Source: Candidatus Bipolaricaulis sibiricus (lineage in GTDB: Bacteria > Bipolaricaulota > Bipolaricaulia > Bipolaricaulales > Bipolaricaulaceae). Taken from it: a DNA stretch of 64,000 nt. The position numbers and the translations under genes are program-made. Below the pieces are notes generated by a model. It was not told the origin of the DNA and made no database searches. It worked only from the letters and a program-made list of their open reading frames with translations. Location of the stretch: contig CP034928.1 in NCBI GenBank assembly GCA_004102645.1, positions 310,001 through 374,000 of the forward strand, in the 5' to 3' direction. This document shows positions 8,499 through 16,076 of this stretch, piece after piece; positions within the stretch are counted from its first letter, which is position 1; each line of letters starts with the position of its first letter.

Positions 8499-9178
8499 AC
8501 CGGCCGCGGAAGACGACCGCGCCAGCGAAGGCGATCGCCCGCGCCATCCACGACGAGATCGAAGCGCTGCCCACGCGGGACGCGTCGAGCGTGGACCGTA
8601 TCCGCCGCCGTTACTCCGCTCTGCTTTCCCCCGAGTCTCCCGAACTCGTCGGCGAGGTGGCACGGGAGCTCCTCTCCCAGGGGCACCGCTGGTTCTCGTG
8701 CGCGATTGTTCGGTATCACAGGGCTGCATTTGCGTGTCTAGGAGCGGGGCAACTGGAGGAGCTGGGGCAAGGCATGGCCAGCTGGGGAGCGGTGGACGCG
8801 TTCGCCCGCACCTTGGCCGGGCCGGCATGGCTCGCGGGCCGGGTGCCGGACCGGCTCATCCACCGCTGGGCCAGATCCTCGGATCGCTGGTGGCGCCGGG
8901 CAGCCCTCGTCAGCACGGTCGCCCTCAACGTGCGCTCCCACGGCGGGACAGGGGATGCCCGCCGCACGCTGCGCGTGTGCGCGATGCTCGCCGCTGACCG
9001 CGACGACATGGTGGTGAAGGCCCTCTCGTGGGCGTTGCGCGAGCTCGTCGTTCACGATCGGGATGCGGTTGCCGCGTTCCTCGCCGAATACGAGGGCGTG
9101 CTCGCCGCACGGGTGAAGCGAGAAGTGCGCCACAAGATCGAGACCGGCGTCAAGAACCCCCGCCGCCGTTCCCGATAG
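8495..9178 (+). CDS. DNA alkylation repair (AlkD-like HEAT-repeat) protein
   Basis: A 227-residue all-helical protein of the AlkD/AlkC-like superfamily, which removes alkylated bases using a stack of HEAT-like repeats. Diagnostic segments are RRRYSALLSPES near the N-terminus, SWGAVDAFARTLAG, WARSSDRWWRRAALVSTVAL (the conserved Trp/Arg helix), and DRDDMVVKALSWALRELVVHD followed by FLAEYEGVLAARVKREVRHKIETG. In characterised members the conserved Trp, Asp and Arg line the DNA groove; equivalents are visible (W and R in WWRRAAL). It is the last gene of the M20-GNAT-AlkD trio, beginning with an ATGA overlap. The biochemical substrate is not established for this subfamily. Confidence 0.8.
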   Translation: MNRPRKTTAPAKAIARAIHDEIEALPTRDASSVDRIRRRYSALLSPESPELVGEVARELLSQGHRWFSCAIVRYHRAAFACLGAGQLEELGQGMASWGAVDAFARTLAGPAWLAGRVPDRLIHRWARSSDRWWRRAALVSTVALNVRSHGGTGDARRTLRVCAMLAADRDDMVVKALSWALRELVVHDRDAVAAFLAEYEGVLAARVKREVRHKIETGVKNPRRRSR

Positions 9179-9671
9179 GTCGGGGGTGGGATTGCGGCGG
9201 ACCCTCGTGGGGCGTGGCTCCCGTCGCGCGAACTGCCCGCGCCGGTCCCGGGTCTACAAACCCGCCTGCGGCTCTGAAGAGGAACAGGGCTGCCGGGCTG
9301 ACGGCGTTCCTCAACATGCCGGCGACCACCGACGCGGTGAGGTCCGTCGTCATCATGACTGGAGCTGGGATGCCTTCCCGCGCTGCCCTGCTGGCAGGAG
9401 ATCTGCGGCTGGGATCGCTGGACCCTAAGAATGAAGGTCTGAACCGACGCCGCGTCGCAAACACCTTCGCTGAGGCAACTCGCACCCTCAGCGAGCGTAG
9501 GTCGTCCAGAGACGGGCCAACCAAGCGACGCGACGGGGGCAACGTGGTGTGCGGCGTCGGCGGTCTGCGGGTCCGAGGAGTACAATCCGCCCGCTCCGTC
9601 CGGCTGTGAACGCTGACCAGGACGGGAGTTGAGTTCCAGCGGGAGGCGGAGTGGAGAGAGGAGACAGGGGG
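9179..9671 (+). other. Intergenic region without a convincing gene
   Basis: About 490 bases separate the AlkD-like gene from the MFS gene. Open frames occur on both strands, but none has a ribosome-binding site or recognisable residues. A TACAAT at 9581-9586 could be a -10 box for the MFS gene, without a matching -35. No repeat or RNA fold stands out. Confidence 0.4.
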
Positions 9672-10904
9672 ATGCGGGTCTGGCTGGCCCAGCTGGTGGA
9701 GTTTCTCGGCCTGAAGCGGAGCATTCTTGGGCTTCTCGTGATGGCCATCCTCGTGGGGATGGGGGAGCACATGGCGGAGCAGTTCCTTCCCCTCTTCCTC
9801 CTCGCCCTTGGGGGCGGGTTCCTTTCGGTGGGGTTCCTGAACGGAATGGACAATCTTCTCGGTGCGCTGTACGCCTTCCCGGGCGGTTACCTCGCAGATC
9901 GCCTGGGCACGAAGCGGGCCCTCCTCCTGTTCAACGTCCTGTCGATGGTCGGGTTCCTCATCGTCGTCCTCATCCCGGCGTGGCCCGCGGTGTTGGCGGG
10001 AGCGGTCCTCTTTCTCTCTTGGACGGCGATCTCGCTCCCGGCAACGATGGGCCTGGTGGCCCGCGCCCTGCCCAAGGACAAGCGGACGATGGGGGTGTCG
10101 GTTCACTCCCTGGTCCGCCGTGTTCCGATGGCCCTCGGGCCGATGGTTGGGGGCGCGTTCATCGGCGTGTGGGGGGTGGAGCTGGGGGTACGGTTGGCGT
10201 TCGTGGGAGCGCTCCTCCTGGCCCTCGTGGCAGCGGTTCTCCAACAGGTGCTGATCGAGGACGACCGGAGGGATGGAGAAGGGACCGCGGCCCAGGCGGA
10301 GGGAAACCCGCTCCGGCTGTGGAAAGAGATGAGCGGGGACCTGCGGCGGCTCCTCGTGGCGGACATCCTCGTTCGGTTTTGCGAGCAGATCCCGTACGCG
10401 TTCGTCGTGGTGTGGGCGGTGGGGACGGCGGCCGCCCCCGGCCCGGTGACGGCCCTCCAATTCGGGATCCTCCGGTCGATCGAGATGGCCACAGCGGTCC
10501 TCGTCTACATCCCAGTCGCCTACCTCGCCGACCGGGGGCAGAAGAAACCGTTCGTCGTCGCCACGTTCGCCTTCTTCACCCTGTTTCCGGTCCTGCTCCT
10601 CTTCTCCCGCTCGTTCGGGATGCTCGTAGCGGCGTTCATCCTTCGTGGGCTGAAGGAGTTTGGCGAGCCGACGCGCAAGGCGCTCATCATGGACCTCGCC
10701 CCCGAGGGCCGGAAGGCGGGGATGTTCGGGCTGTACTACCTCGTGCGCGACGTGATCGTGTCGGTGGCGGCGTTCGGCGGGGCGCTCTTGTGGTCGGTGC
10801 GGCCGGAGGTGAACCTCCTTGCTGCGTTTGGGTTTGGGGCCGCGGGGACGTTGTGGTTCGCCCTGAAGGGGCGCGATCTGGGACCGGCCCGTGCCAGCGG
10901 CTGA
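9672..10904 (+). CDS. Major facilitator superfamily transporter
   Basis: A 410-residue protein with about 12 hydrophobic helices. The loop between helices 2 and 3 carries the MFS signature as GGYLADRLGTKRALL, and the equivalent loop in the second half reads AYLADRGQKKPFVVA, so both six-helix halves are present. A charged cytoplasmic loop (about residues 195-220, DDRRDGEGTAAQAEG) divides them. The substrate cannot be read; the sequence resembles drug/metabolite exporters. I chose the ATG at 9672, with aggag about nine bases upstream, over an in-frame GTG at 9651. It is apparently monocistronic. Confidence 0.85.
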   Translation: MRVWLAQLVEFLGLKRSILGLLVMAILVGMGEHMAEQFLPLFLLALGGGFLSVGFLNGMDNLLGALYAFPGGYLADRLGTKRALLLFNVLSMVGFLIVVLIPAWPAVLAGAVLFLSWTAISLPATMGLVARALPKDKRTMGVSVHSLVRRVPMALGPMVGGAFIGVWGVELGVRLAFVGALLLALVAAVLQQVLIEDDRRDGEGTAAQAEGNPLRLWKEMSGDLRRLLVADILVRFCEQIPYAFVVVWAVGTAAAPGPVTALQFGILRSIEMATAVLVYIPVAYLADRGQKKPFVVATFAFFTLFPVLLLFSRSFGMLVAAFILRGLKEFGEPTRKALIMDLAPEGRKAGMFGLYYLVRDVIVSVAAFGGALLWSVRPEVNLLAAFGFGAAGTLWFALKGRDLGPARASG

Positions 10905-10975
10905 CCCCGCCCTGGGGCCGACCCCTTGATCGGGCCGAGCCTCATCCTCCGACAGCCGCGCGGGGTGGAGGTGGC

Positions 10976-10981
10976 TACAAT
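10976..10981 (+). promoter_or_regulatory. Putative -10 box
   Basis: TACAAT, 26 bases before the ATG at 11008 and followed by the ribosome-binding site aaggagg. No good -35 is present. The same hexamer recurs at several gene starts in this window. Confidence 0.35.
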
Positions 10982-11007
10982 GGCCGGGGTACCCCAAGGA
11001 GGCATCG

Positions 11008-11463
11008 ATGTCTGAGCGACCACGGGGCGAGAAGGACGAGAAGGAAGAGGAGAAAGAGGAAGAGAAACGGCACGAGAAGCAGGAGAAGAGTTGGGATGAG
11101 AAGTGGCGTCAGGATCCGGTGGGCGCATTCATCTGGGCATCCATCTTCATCTGGGCCGGGCTCGTGCTCCTCGCCGCGAACACGGGGTACCTGGGACGGG
11201 TTGCCGACGCGTGGGGCCTGCCACGCCTCAGCACGTGGTCTGTGATCCTCGCTGGGGCGGGGGCACTGGTCCTCCTGGGGGCTCTCGTCCGCGTCCTCAT
11301 CCCCTCCCTGCGACGCGGGGTGGCGGGCGCGTTCATCATCGGTGCTGTCCTTGTCGGGATCGGATTGCACGAGGTGGTCGGCTGGGACGTGGTGTGGCCG
11401 ACGATCCTCATCGTGGTCGGGCTCTCGATTCTGCTCCAGGGCGTCCTGTTCCGCCGTCGCTAA
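11008..11463 (+). CDS. Small membrane protein with charged N-terminus (LiaF-TM/DUF5668-like)
   Basis: A 151-residue protein. Residues 1-36 are almost entirely Lys, Glu, Arg and Asp (KDEKEEEKEEEKRHEKQEK) and likely form a cytoplasmic helix. Four hydrophobic segments follow (FIWASIFIWAGLVLLAAN; STWSVILAGAGALVLLGALV; GAFIIGAVLVGIGL; VVWPTILIVVGLSILLQGVL). The pattern of a short aromatic first helix followed by a 'WPTILIVVGL' helix resembles the transmembrane part of LiaF/DUF5668 proteins, which sense envelope stress; this is a resemblance, not a firm assignment. A strong aaggagg precedes the ATG. It stands alone. Confidence 0.65.
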   Translation: MSERPRGEKDEKEEEKEEEKRHEKQEKSWDEKWRQDPVGAFIWASIFIWAGLVLLAANTGYLGRVADAWGLPRLSTWSVILAGAGALVLLGALVRVLIPSLRRGVAGAFIIGAVLVGIGLHEVVGWDVVWPTILIVVGLSILLQGVLFRRR

Positions 11464-11686
11464 CCCAGACCGCCCAGAATCCGGCCTGCCCCCCGAGGTC
11501 GCAAAGCGCGCCGGGCAGAGCAGCGGGACCGTCCACCGATTCGCGGTCTCGCAGTCGGGGAAGAAGGCATCGAGAATCCGGGACCGCGGACCATGGGGTA
11601 GTGAACGGCGCCCCACGGATGACGGACCACCGACAACGGTGTTCCCCTGCGTTCTCTGCGACCCCAGCGGCGGGAGCTCGTCCGAT
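11464..11686. other. Intergenic region between convergent genes
   Basis: About 220 bases between the small membrane protein (+) and the GH3-like gene (-). I see no coding signal, no tRNA and no clear terminator hairpin with a T-tract. Confidence 0.3.
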
Positions 11687-12832
11687 CTACAGGCGGCCGA
11701 GGTTGAGGGTGGAGAGCTCGTCCCACAGGTACCGGAGCGGTGTCCACCACCGGTCGCGGCCGATGCAGCGGAAGTAGGGAGGTCGCAGCGCGAGGATGAG
11801 ATCCCCGATCTTGTACCGGGGGAGGATCGGGGTGGACACGACGAGGCTTCCCCTCTCTCCCGGCCGCATCTCGTGGAGGAGCTTGATCCTGCGCCGTCGG
11901 GTTTCCACCTCGAACAGGAACAGGTCGTAGTTCGGAACCCATGCCCTCTGGCTATCTCTCTGTTGGCCGAACATCCCCTCGGTCGCGCCGTAGATCTCTC
12001 GGATCGCGGCGTGCCCGTACAGGGCGTGGAGGGCTGGCGCGAGGCGGGTGTTGATCCCGGGCACGCTCCCCAGCGTCATGATCTGGACCTTCCACAGCGT
12101 CTTGGGGTACAGCCCGTGAGCTCGCCTGAGCCAGCGGCCGAACCGGATCGCCGTCGGGGCGACTCCGCCGACGAGGGTCACGTTCTCCTCCCGGCACTTC
12201 TGGTAGGCGAGCTCGAACCGGGCGTTCCAGTCGCGGGCTGTCTTTCCGCCACCGAGGGCATCGATCTCGTCCTGCGACGGCACGGACCGGATCGGGGTCT
12301 CGCGGGACACGTGCTTGGTGTAGATCCCTGAGCTGTAGCCGTACTCGACCTCTCGATCTCCCATGCGCACCGTCCCCACCACGGATGGGAAGTTGAGGTT
12401 CAAGTTCACCCCGTCGAACAGGTCGAACCGCCTCGTCTCGAGCGCGTAGTTGACCATCGCCCGCCCCGCGGAGACGCGCATCCGGAGGTCGGTGGGCGTC
12501 ATCGGGATGAACTTCTCCTCTCCCTGCGTCGTACCGCGGGTGATCGCCCACCCGATCGGCGGCTCGGTCAGCAGGAGGTCCGCTTCCCCGGCCATCACCC
12601 GGCCGATGAGGGGTTTGTAGTCCTCGTAGGTGGCGATCGGGAACGCCTTCCGGTAATCGGCGAGGCTTCCCACCGACCCCGCCCCGCGGTCACGGCCGTA
12701 GCCCGTCGCGCGGTAGAACGCGAGGAGTGTCTCCAGAACCCTTGCCTGTGCCGCGACCGGGTCGGCTACGCTCTCGTGCCACGGGGTCACGAGGGCCTGA
12801 AGCCGCCCCATCATCTGCTCCAAGGGGGGCAT
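11687..12832 (-). CDS. GH3-superfamily acyl-adenylating enzyme, short form
   Basis: A 381-residue member of the GH3 branch of acyl-adenylate-forming enzymes, which in plants conjugate amino acids to hormones; bacterial substrates are mostly unknown. The ATP/AMP signatures are present: TRGTTQGEEKFIPMT (residues ~98-112, the phosphate-binding loop), REIYGATEGMFGQ (motif II) and RYKIGDLI (motif III with the ribose-binding Asp). Typical GH3 proteins have over 500 residues with a C-terminal mobile domain. This one ends soon after motif III, so the lid domain that normally completes ligation is reduced or absent. The ATG lies six bases after the stop of an upstream secreted-protein gene, so they are probably cotranscribed. 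Confidence 0.8.
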   Translation of the reverse strand: MPPLEQMMGRLQALVTPWHESVADPVAAQARVLETLLAFYRATGYGRDRGAGSVGSLADYRKAFPIATYEDYKPLIGRVMAGEADLLLTEPPIGWAITRGTTQGEEKFIPMTPTDLRMRVSAGRAMVNYALETRRFDLFDGVNLNLNFPSVVGTVRMGDREVEYGYSSGIYTKHVSRETPIRSVPSQDEIDALGGGKTARDWNARFELAYQKCREENVTLVGGVAPTAIRFGRWLRRAHGLYPKTLWKVQIMTLGSVPGINTRLAPALHALYGHAAIREIYGATEGMFGQQRDSQRAWVPNYDLFLFEVETRRRRIKLLHEMRPGERGSLVVSTPILPRYKIGDLILALRPPYFRCIGRDRWWTPLRYLWDELSTLNLGRL

Positions 12833-12838
12833 GAGGGG

Positions 12839-13597
12839 CTAGAACCCGCAGCGCTCGAAGAGTTCGACCTCGCCGATCTCCTCGACGACGATCGCCGGCA
12901 AGGGGTAGGTCGCCGACCGATCCTCACTGAGCGGAACGTCTTCCCCCGCCGGGACCAGCCGTCCCCGGACCTGGACGTTCTTTCCCACGAGTGGCTGGAG
13001 CAACGGGTCGTCGAGCCACGGCCAGCGCGGTTCCCCGACGAGCACGTAGAACCCATCCAGCCCCACGCCAAACTCGCCCGTCTGGAGGAGGTACAGCGGC
13101 CCCTCGCTTCGCGAACACCAGAACTGACGCACCGCGAGAAGGTATCCCGCCAGGACAACGCCCTCTTCCCGGTGTTCATCACCTAGCCGAACGGTGATGC
13201 GAAGGGTTCCCTCTTCGTAGACCGTGACCGGGCCGAGGGGGGAGATCGTCACCGCTAGGCTGTCCATCGTCGGTCCGGGCGGACCTTTCCGGCCGAGAAG
13301 GACCACAGCGGTCGGCGTCTCCTGAAGCTCGAACGGCCCCAGCGAACGGGTTTGCCCCGCTGTCACCACCAGGAAGGGGTAGAACGAGCGAATGGAGATC
13401 GAAGTCGTGTTCCGCATGAACACGGCGGCCGAGAACTCGTACACGGTGGCGCCAGGAAGCGCAGGATCTGCGGTGTTCGCGATCTCGATCGTGGCCTGCA
13501 CCGCCTGTTCCCCCCGCGCGACGGTGTTCCCTAGGGCGAGTCCAGCCGCGATCCCCAACAGCAGCAGTGGCCAGTTGATCTTCGTGTGCGTCCGCAT
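12839..13597 (-). CDS. Secreted protein of unknown function
   Basis: A 252-residue protein with a signal peptide (MRTHTKINWPLLLLGIAAGL..., cleavage plausible after ALGNTVARG). The mature part is rich in beta-strand patterns (TVYEFSAAVFMRNTTSIS, SLAVTISPLGPVTVYEEGTLRITVRL) and ends with a segment resembling an OB-like strand set (GKNVQVRGRLVPAG) and one Cys three residues from the end. I recognise no family. The start is supported by aaggaggcgtc just upstream of the ATG, and a TACAAT lies further upstream (13646-13641). It is followed directly by the GH3-like gene, so the pair may act together, but the sequence does not say how. Confidence 0.65.
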   Translation of the reverse strand: MRTHTKINWPLLLLGIAAGLALGNTVARGEQAVQATIEIANTADPALPGATVYEFSAAVFMRNTTSISIRSFYPFLVVTAGQTRSLGPFELQETPTAVVLLGRKGPPGPTMDSLAVTISPLGPVTVYEEGTLRITVRLGDEHREEGVVLAGYLLAVRQFWCSRSEGPLYLLQTGEFGVGLDGFYVLVGEPRWPWLDDPLLQPLVGKNVQVRGRLVPAGEDVPLSEDRSATYPLPAIVVEEIGEVELFERCGF

Positions 13598-13640
13598 GAC
13601 GCCTCCTTGGCCTAGGGCAAGACGCCCTCGGTCCCGTCCC

Positions 13641-13646
13641 ATTGTA
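13641..13646 (-). promoter_or_regulatory. Putative -10 box
   Basis: TACAAT on the minus strand, 43 bases upstream of the secreted-protein ATG at 13597. It lies between that gene and the end of the metallopeptidase gene. No convincing -35 is visible. Confidence 0.35.
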
Positions 13647-13656
13647 TGCACGGTGC

Positions 13657-14365
13657 TCAACGCTGCCTGCCCGCGCCCTCCAGGTCCCGGAGGAGGGCGG
13701 AGAGCGCATGATCGGCCCGGCGCGCGATCGAGTCGAGGATGAACGCGAACTGGAAATGCCCGTACTTCGCCGGATCCACGGCGAGGTCGGCGTACCGCTC
13801 GTTGAAGAACTGCGCCCGATCCTCCCCCAGGGGCACGGGGTCGGCCAGGTTCTGCAGGGCGCGGTCGACGAGCTGGCCGAGGTGGAGCAGCCGCGCCTCG
13901 TCCCCCTCGGCCATGAAGAACGCCACCGCGAAGTCGTTGGCCATCCTCTCCTCATCGTACCGGTCGGGGACGACGTTCAACTCTCGCTGGAGCCAGTGCG
14001 TCATCTCGTGGGCGACGAGAAACCACCCGAAGAGCTCCTCGAACAGGCGCTCTGCCTCGTTGGGATCCGGGAGGAGGAAGGTGAAGAACGCCTGGATCTC
14101 GGCGTCGAGCGTGGGCCAGTGGGGGAGGGTGATCCGCCGCGTGCGAGCGTCGAAGTAGGCGAGCGCAGGCGTGTTCATGACTCGCACCGTGGGCACGTAC
14201 CCCCGCTCCCACCCACGCCTCCACCTGGGCGGCATAGGAGCGGATGATCTCCTCCGCCTGAGCCTTGATGTCGGTTGGGGACAGGCTTTGTGCCCACCCG
14301 CGTGGTGCGGCCCATGCTGCGGCCATCGCCGCCAGGCACACGGTGGCGCGCGCTCGACGGGTCAT
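13657..14365 (-). pseudogene. Secreted HExxH metallopeptidase, interrupted by a one-base frameshift
   Basis: Two reading frames together make one protein. The 5' part starts with ATG at 14365 and encodes a signal peptide (MTRRARATVCLAAMAAAWAA) and about 30 further residues ending QVEAW. After a G-rich run at about 14207-14216 (minus strand GTGGGAGCGGGGG) the sense continues in another frame as ERGYVPTVRVMNTPALAYFD and on to a zinc-protease motif HEMTHWLQRELNVV, then EERMANDFAVAFFMAEGDE. Removing one G joins the frames as ...VEAWVERGYVPT.... The architecture resembles the DUF4344 putative metallopeptidases. The start overlaps the upstream stop (ATGA). It could be a genuine mutation, programmed slippage or an assembly error in a homopolymer. 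Confidence 0.7.
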
Positions 14366-14832
14366 CGTACCGTGTCGCCCCCCTCGCGGGCCCGGGCCCC
14401 GACGTTGAACCCCGCCGTCGCTCCCGCAGCTGCGGCAGGAGGGGCAAACGGAAGGATCGTCTCCGGAAGCTGCAAGGCGAACCCAAGGCCGAACGCGGCG
14501 CCCGTCCCTGCGGCGGCGCCGAGGAACGCGAGGCCGACGTTCCCCTCGACCCCGAGCCACGACCCGATCGCGATCACGCCGAGGCTTGACCCGCCGATCG
14601 TCCCCCCCGCGAACCCGAGGAACGCTCCGAGGATCGCCCGGCCGAGGGCCTCCCACCCCGTGGCCCCGAACGAGAACGCCCACGCCAGCGTGTAGGCGCC
14701 GAGCGCGGCCCCGGCGTAGCCTCCAGCAGTGCCGGCCAAGAACTCAAGCAGAACAGCATCTTGGGGCTCCACCGCAACCGCTGAGGCGCCCACGAGCGCC
14801 AGGACTAACACAACGGTCCACACCGTCCGCAT
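14362..14832 (-). CDS. Glycine/alanine-rich membrane protein of unknown function
   Basis: A 156-residue protein with an N-terminal signal or anchor segment (MRTVWTVVLVLALVGASAVA) followed by at least three Gly/Ala-rich hydrophobic helices (GGYAGAALGAYTLAWAFSFG; AILGAFLGFAGGTIGGSSLGV; GLAFLGAAAGTGAAFGLGFA). Glycine zippers of this kind are common in small membrane proteins, but I cannot assign a family. A good gaggcggaggtga precedes the ATG. Its TGA overlaps the ATG of the metallopeptidase, so the two are translationally coupled. It diverges from the secreted-protein gene at 14947. Confidence 0.6.
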   Translation of the reverse strand: MRTVWTVVLVLALVGASAVAVEPQDAVLLEFLAGTAGGYAGAALGAYTLAWAFSFGATGWEALGRAILGAFLGFAGGTIGGSSLGVIAIGSWLGVEGNVGLAFLGAAAGTGAAFGLGFALQLPETILPFAPPAAAAGATAGFNVGARAREGGDTVR

Positions 14833-14899
14833 GATCCGTCACCTCCGCCTCGAGTCTACCGCGGGCCGCGTCCAACGCGCAGATACCTGCCGGCCCGAC

Positions 14900-14928
14900 T
14901 CGTCAGGCAACGCCCCCGTGGGTATCAT
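14900..14928 (+). promoter_or_regulatory. Possible promoter for the secreted protein at 14947
   Basis: TCGTCA (14900-14905) and TATCAT (14923-14928) are separated by 17 bases in the 114-base gap between divergent genes. The -35 matches consensus at four of six positions. Confidence 0.35.
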
Positions 14929-14946
14929 GCTGTGGAAGGAGGCGGG

Positions 14947-15372
14947 ATGAGAAAGGCGTGGATCTCTTGTGGGGTCTTGCTCTTGGCCGGCGCGATGGCG
15001 GTGGCCGTCGACCTGTCGGGCGAGTGGGCGTCGCAGCTCACGTTCGGCTCCGCGGCCGTCTCCGCCCGCACCACGTTCACCCTCCATCTGGCGGGGTCGG
15101 GGTGGCAGCTCACCAGCTCGTGGAACCCGTTCCTGCCGGAGGTGAGCAGCCACACGCTCGTCTTGAGGGGGGGCCTCGGTGCGCTCACCTGGACCGCCGG
15201 AGCTTCGTTCGACCTCGCCCCGCGCGGGGGGGGTCTCCCCCTCTCCCGGGCCCACGGGCAGGCCCTCTGGGCGGCCGAGGGTTTCGCCGTGCGGAGTGGG
15301 TTCGTCTCCTTCGACCTCGTGTTGGGAAACCTGACCCTTCGGCTGACCCTGCACGGAGCCCCGGCGGAGTAG
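14947..15372 (+). CDS. Small secreted beta-rich protein of unknown function
   Basis: A 141-residue protein with a signal peptide (MRKAWISCGVLLLAGAMAVA, cleavage before VDLSGEW). The mature part alternates hydrophobic and polar residues typical of outer-membrane or extracytoplasmic beta structure (LTFGSAAVSARTTFTLHLAG, SGFVSFDLVLGNLTLRLTLH). The opening 'DLSGEW' resembles repeat modules of larger envelope proteins, but I know no family. The start is fixed by ggaaggaggcggg immediately before the ATG. It is followed 22 bases later by the ICMT-like methyltransferase gene on the same strand, so the two may be cotranscribed. Confidence 0.6.
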   Translation: MRKAWISCGVLLLAGAMAVAVDLSGEWASQLTFGSAAVSARTTFTLHLAGSGWQLTSSWNPFLPEVSSHTLVLRGGLGALTWTAGASFDLAPRGGGLPLSRAHGQALWAAEGFAVRSGFVSFDLVLGNLTLRLTLHGAPAE

Positions 15373-15394
15373 GGTCCCGCGGGGGGCGTCGCCG

Positions 15395-16000
15395 ATGCGC
15401 TGGGTGGTCGTGGGCACGTTATCGGTCCTGGTCGTCGGTCGCACCTACTTCAAGCTCCGCTACCACGCCTTGTGGGATAGCTACACCGGAAGGGAACCCC
15501 GGTGCCTGGTCCTGTACCGGACCGTAGTTGGGGCGGCCCTCGGCACGGGGGTAGCGCTGTACGTTCTCGACCGGGATTGGACCTGGATGAGCCATCCCAC
15601 GGTTGGCATCCTGCGGTGGCTGGGGTTGGCAGCGATGTGGGGCGGCGTGGCGGTTGTGTTCTGGGCCCACTGGAGTCTGGGAGAGAACTTCAGTCCGTCG
15701 GTTGGGAAGGGTCGCACTCTCGTGACCGACGGCCCGTACCGGTGGATTCGTCATCCGATGTACGTGGGGTACGTTGTGCTCTTTGCGGGGGTGTGGCTTG
15801 TCACCGGTCAGTGGGTCATCGCGCTGTTCGCGGAGCTCATCCTGTTCTCCCTGGTTGCCTGGCGCCTGCCGATCGAGGAACGCCTCCTGGCCGAGCGATT
15901 CGGGGAGGGGTACCAGGTCTACGCGCAGCAGACCCCACGTTTCTTCCCCGTTGCCAGGCCGCGCAAGGCGACGCCCAGCAAGGCCCCTTCAGGGACCTGA
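15395..16000 (+). CDS. Isoprenylcysteine carboxyl methyltransferase-like membrane methyltransferase
   Basis: A 201-residue membrane protein of the ICMT/phospholipid methyltransferase superfamily, which uses S-adenosylmethionine. The C-terminal half carries the hallmark LVTDGPYRWIRHPMYVGYVV and, after a further hydrophobic hairpin, the conserved IEERLLAERFGEGYQVYAQQTPRF. Four to five helices are predicted, with helix 1 at the N-terminus (VVVGTLSVLVVG). Bacterial members methylate diverse small or lipid substrates; true isoprenylcysteine is not implied. It follows a small secreted protein gene and is not near other lipid genes, so the substrate is unknown. Confidence 0.85.
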   Translation: MRWVVVGTLSVLVVGRTYFKLRYHALWDSYTGREPRCLVLYRTVVGAALGTGVALYVLDRDWTWMSHPTVGILRWLGLAAMWGGVAVVFWAHWSLGENFSPSVGKGRTLVTDGPYRWIRHPMYVGYVVLFAGVWLVTGQWVIALFAELILFSLVAWRLPIEERLLAERFGEGYQVYAQQTPRFFPVARPRKATPSKAPSGT

Positions 16001-16076
16001 ACTTGAGCTAGGCTGCAACGTGCGGCCAACGGGGGACCTACGCTCGCGGCGGGCTCCTACGTCGACGAGGCCGCCC

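Noticed and set aside
9150-10997. 615-codon minus-strand open frame opposite the MFS gene
   Set aside because: No ribosome-binding site or motif; Arg/His/Glu/Pro-rich shadow of the MFS gene and its upstream gap.
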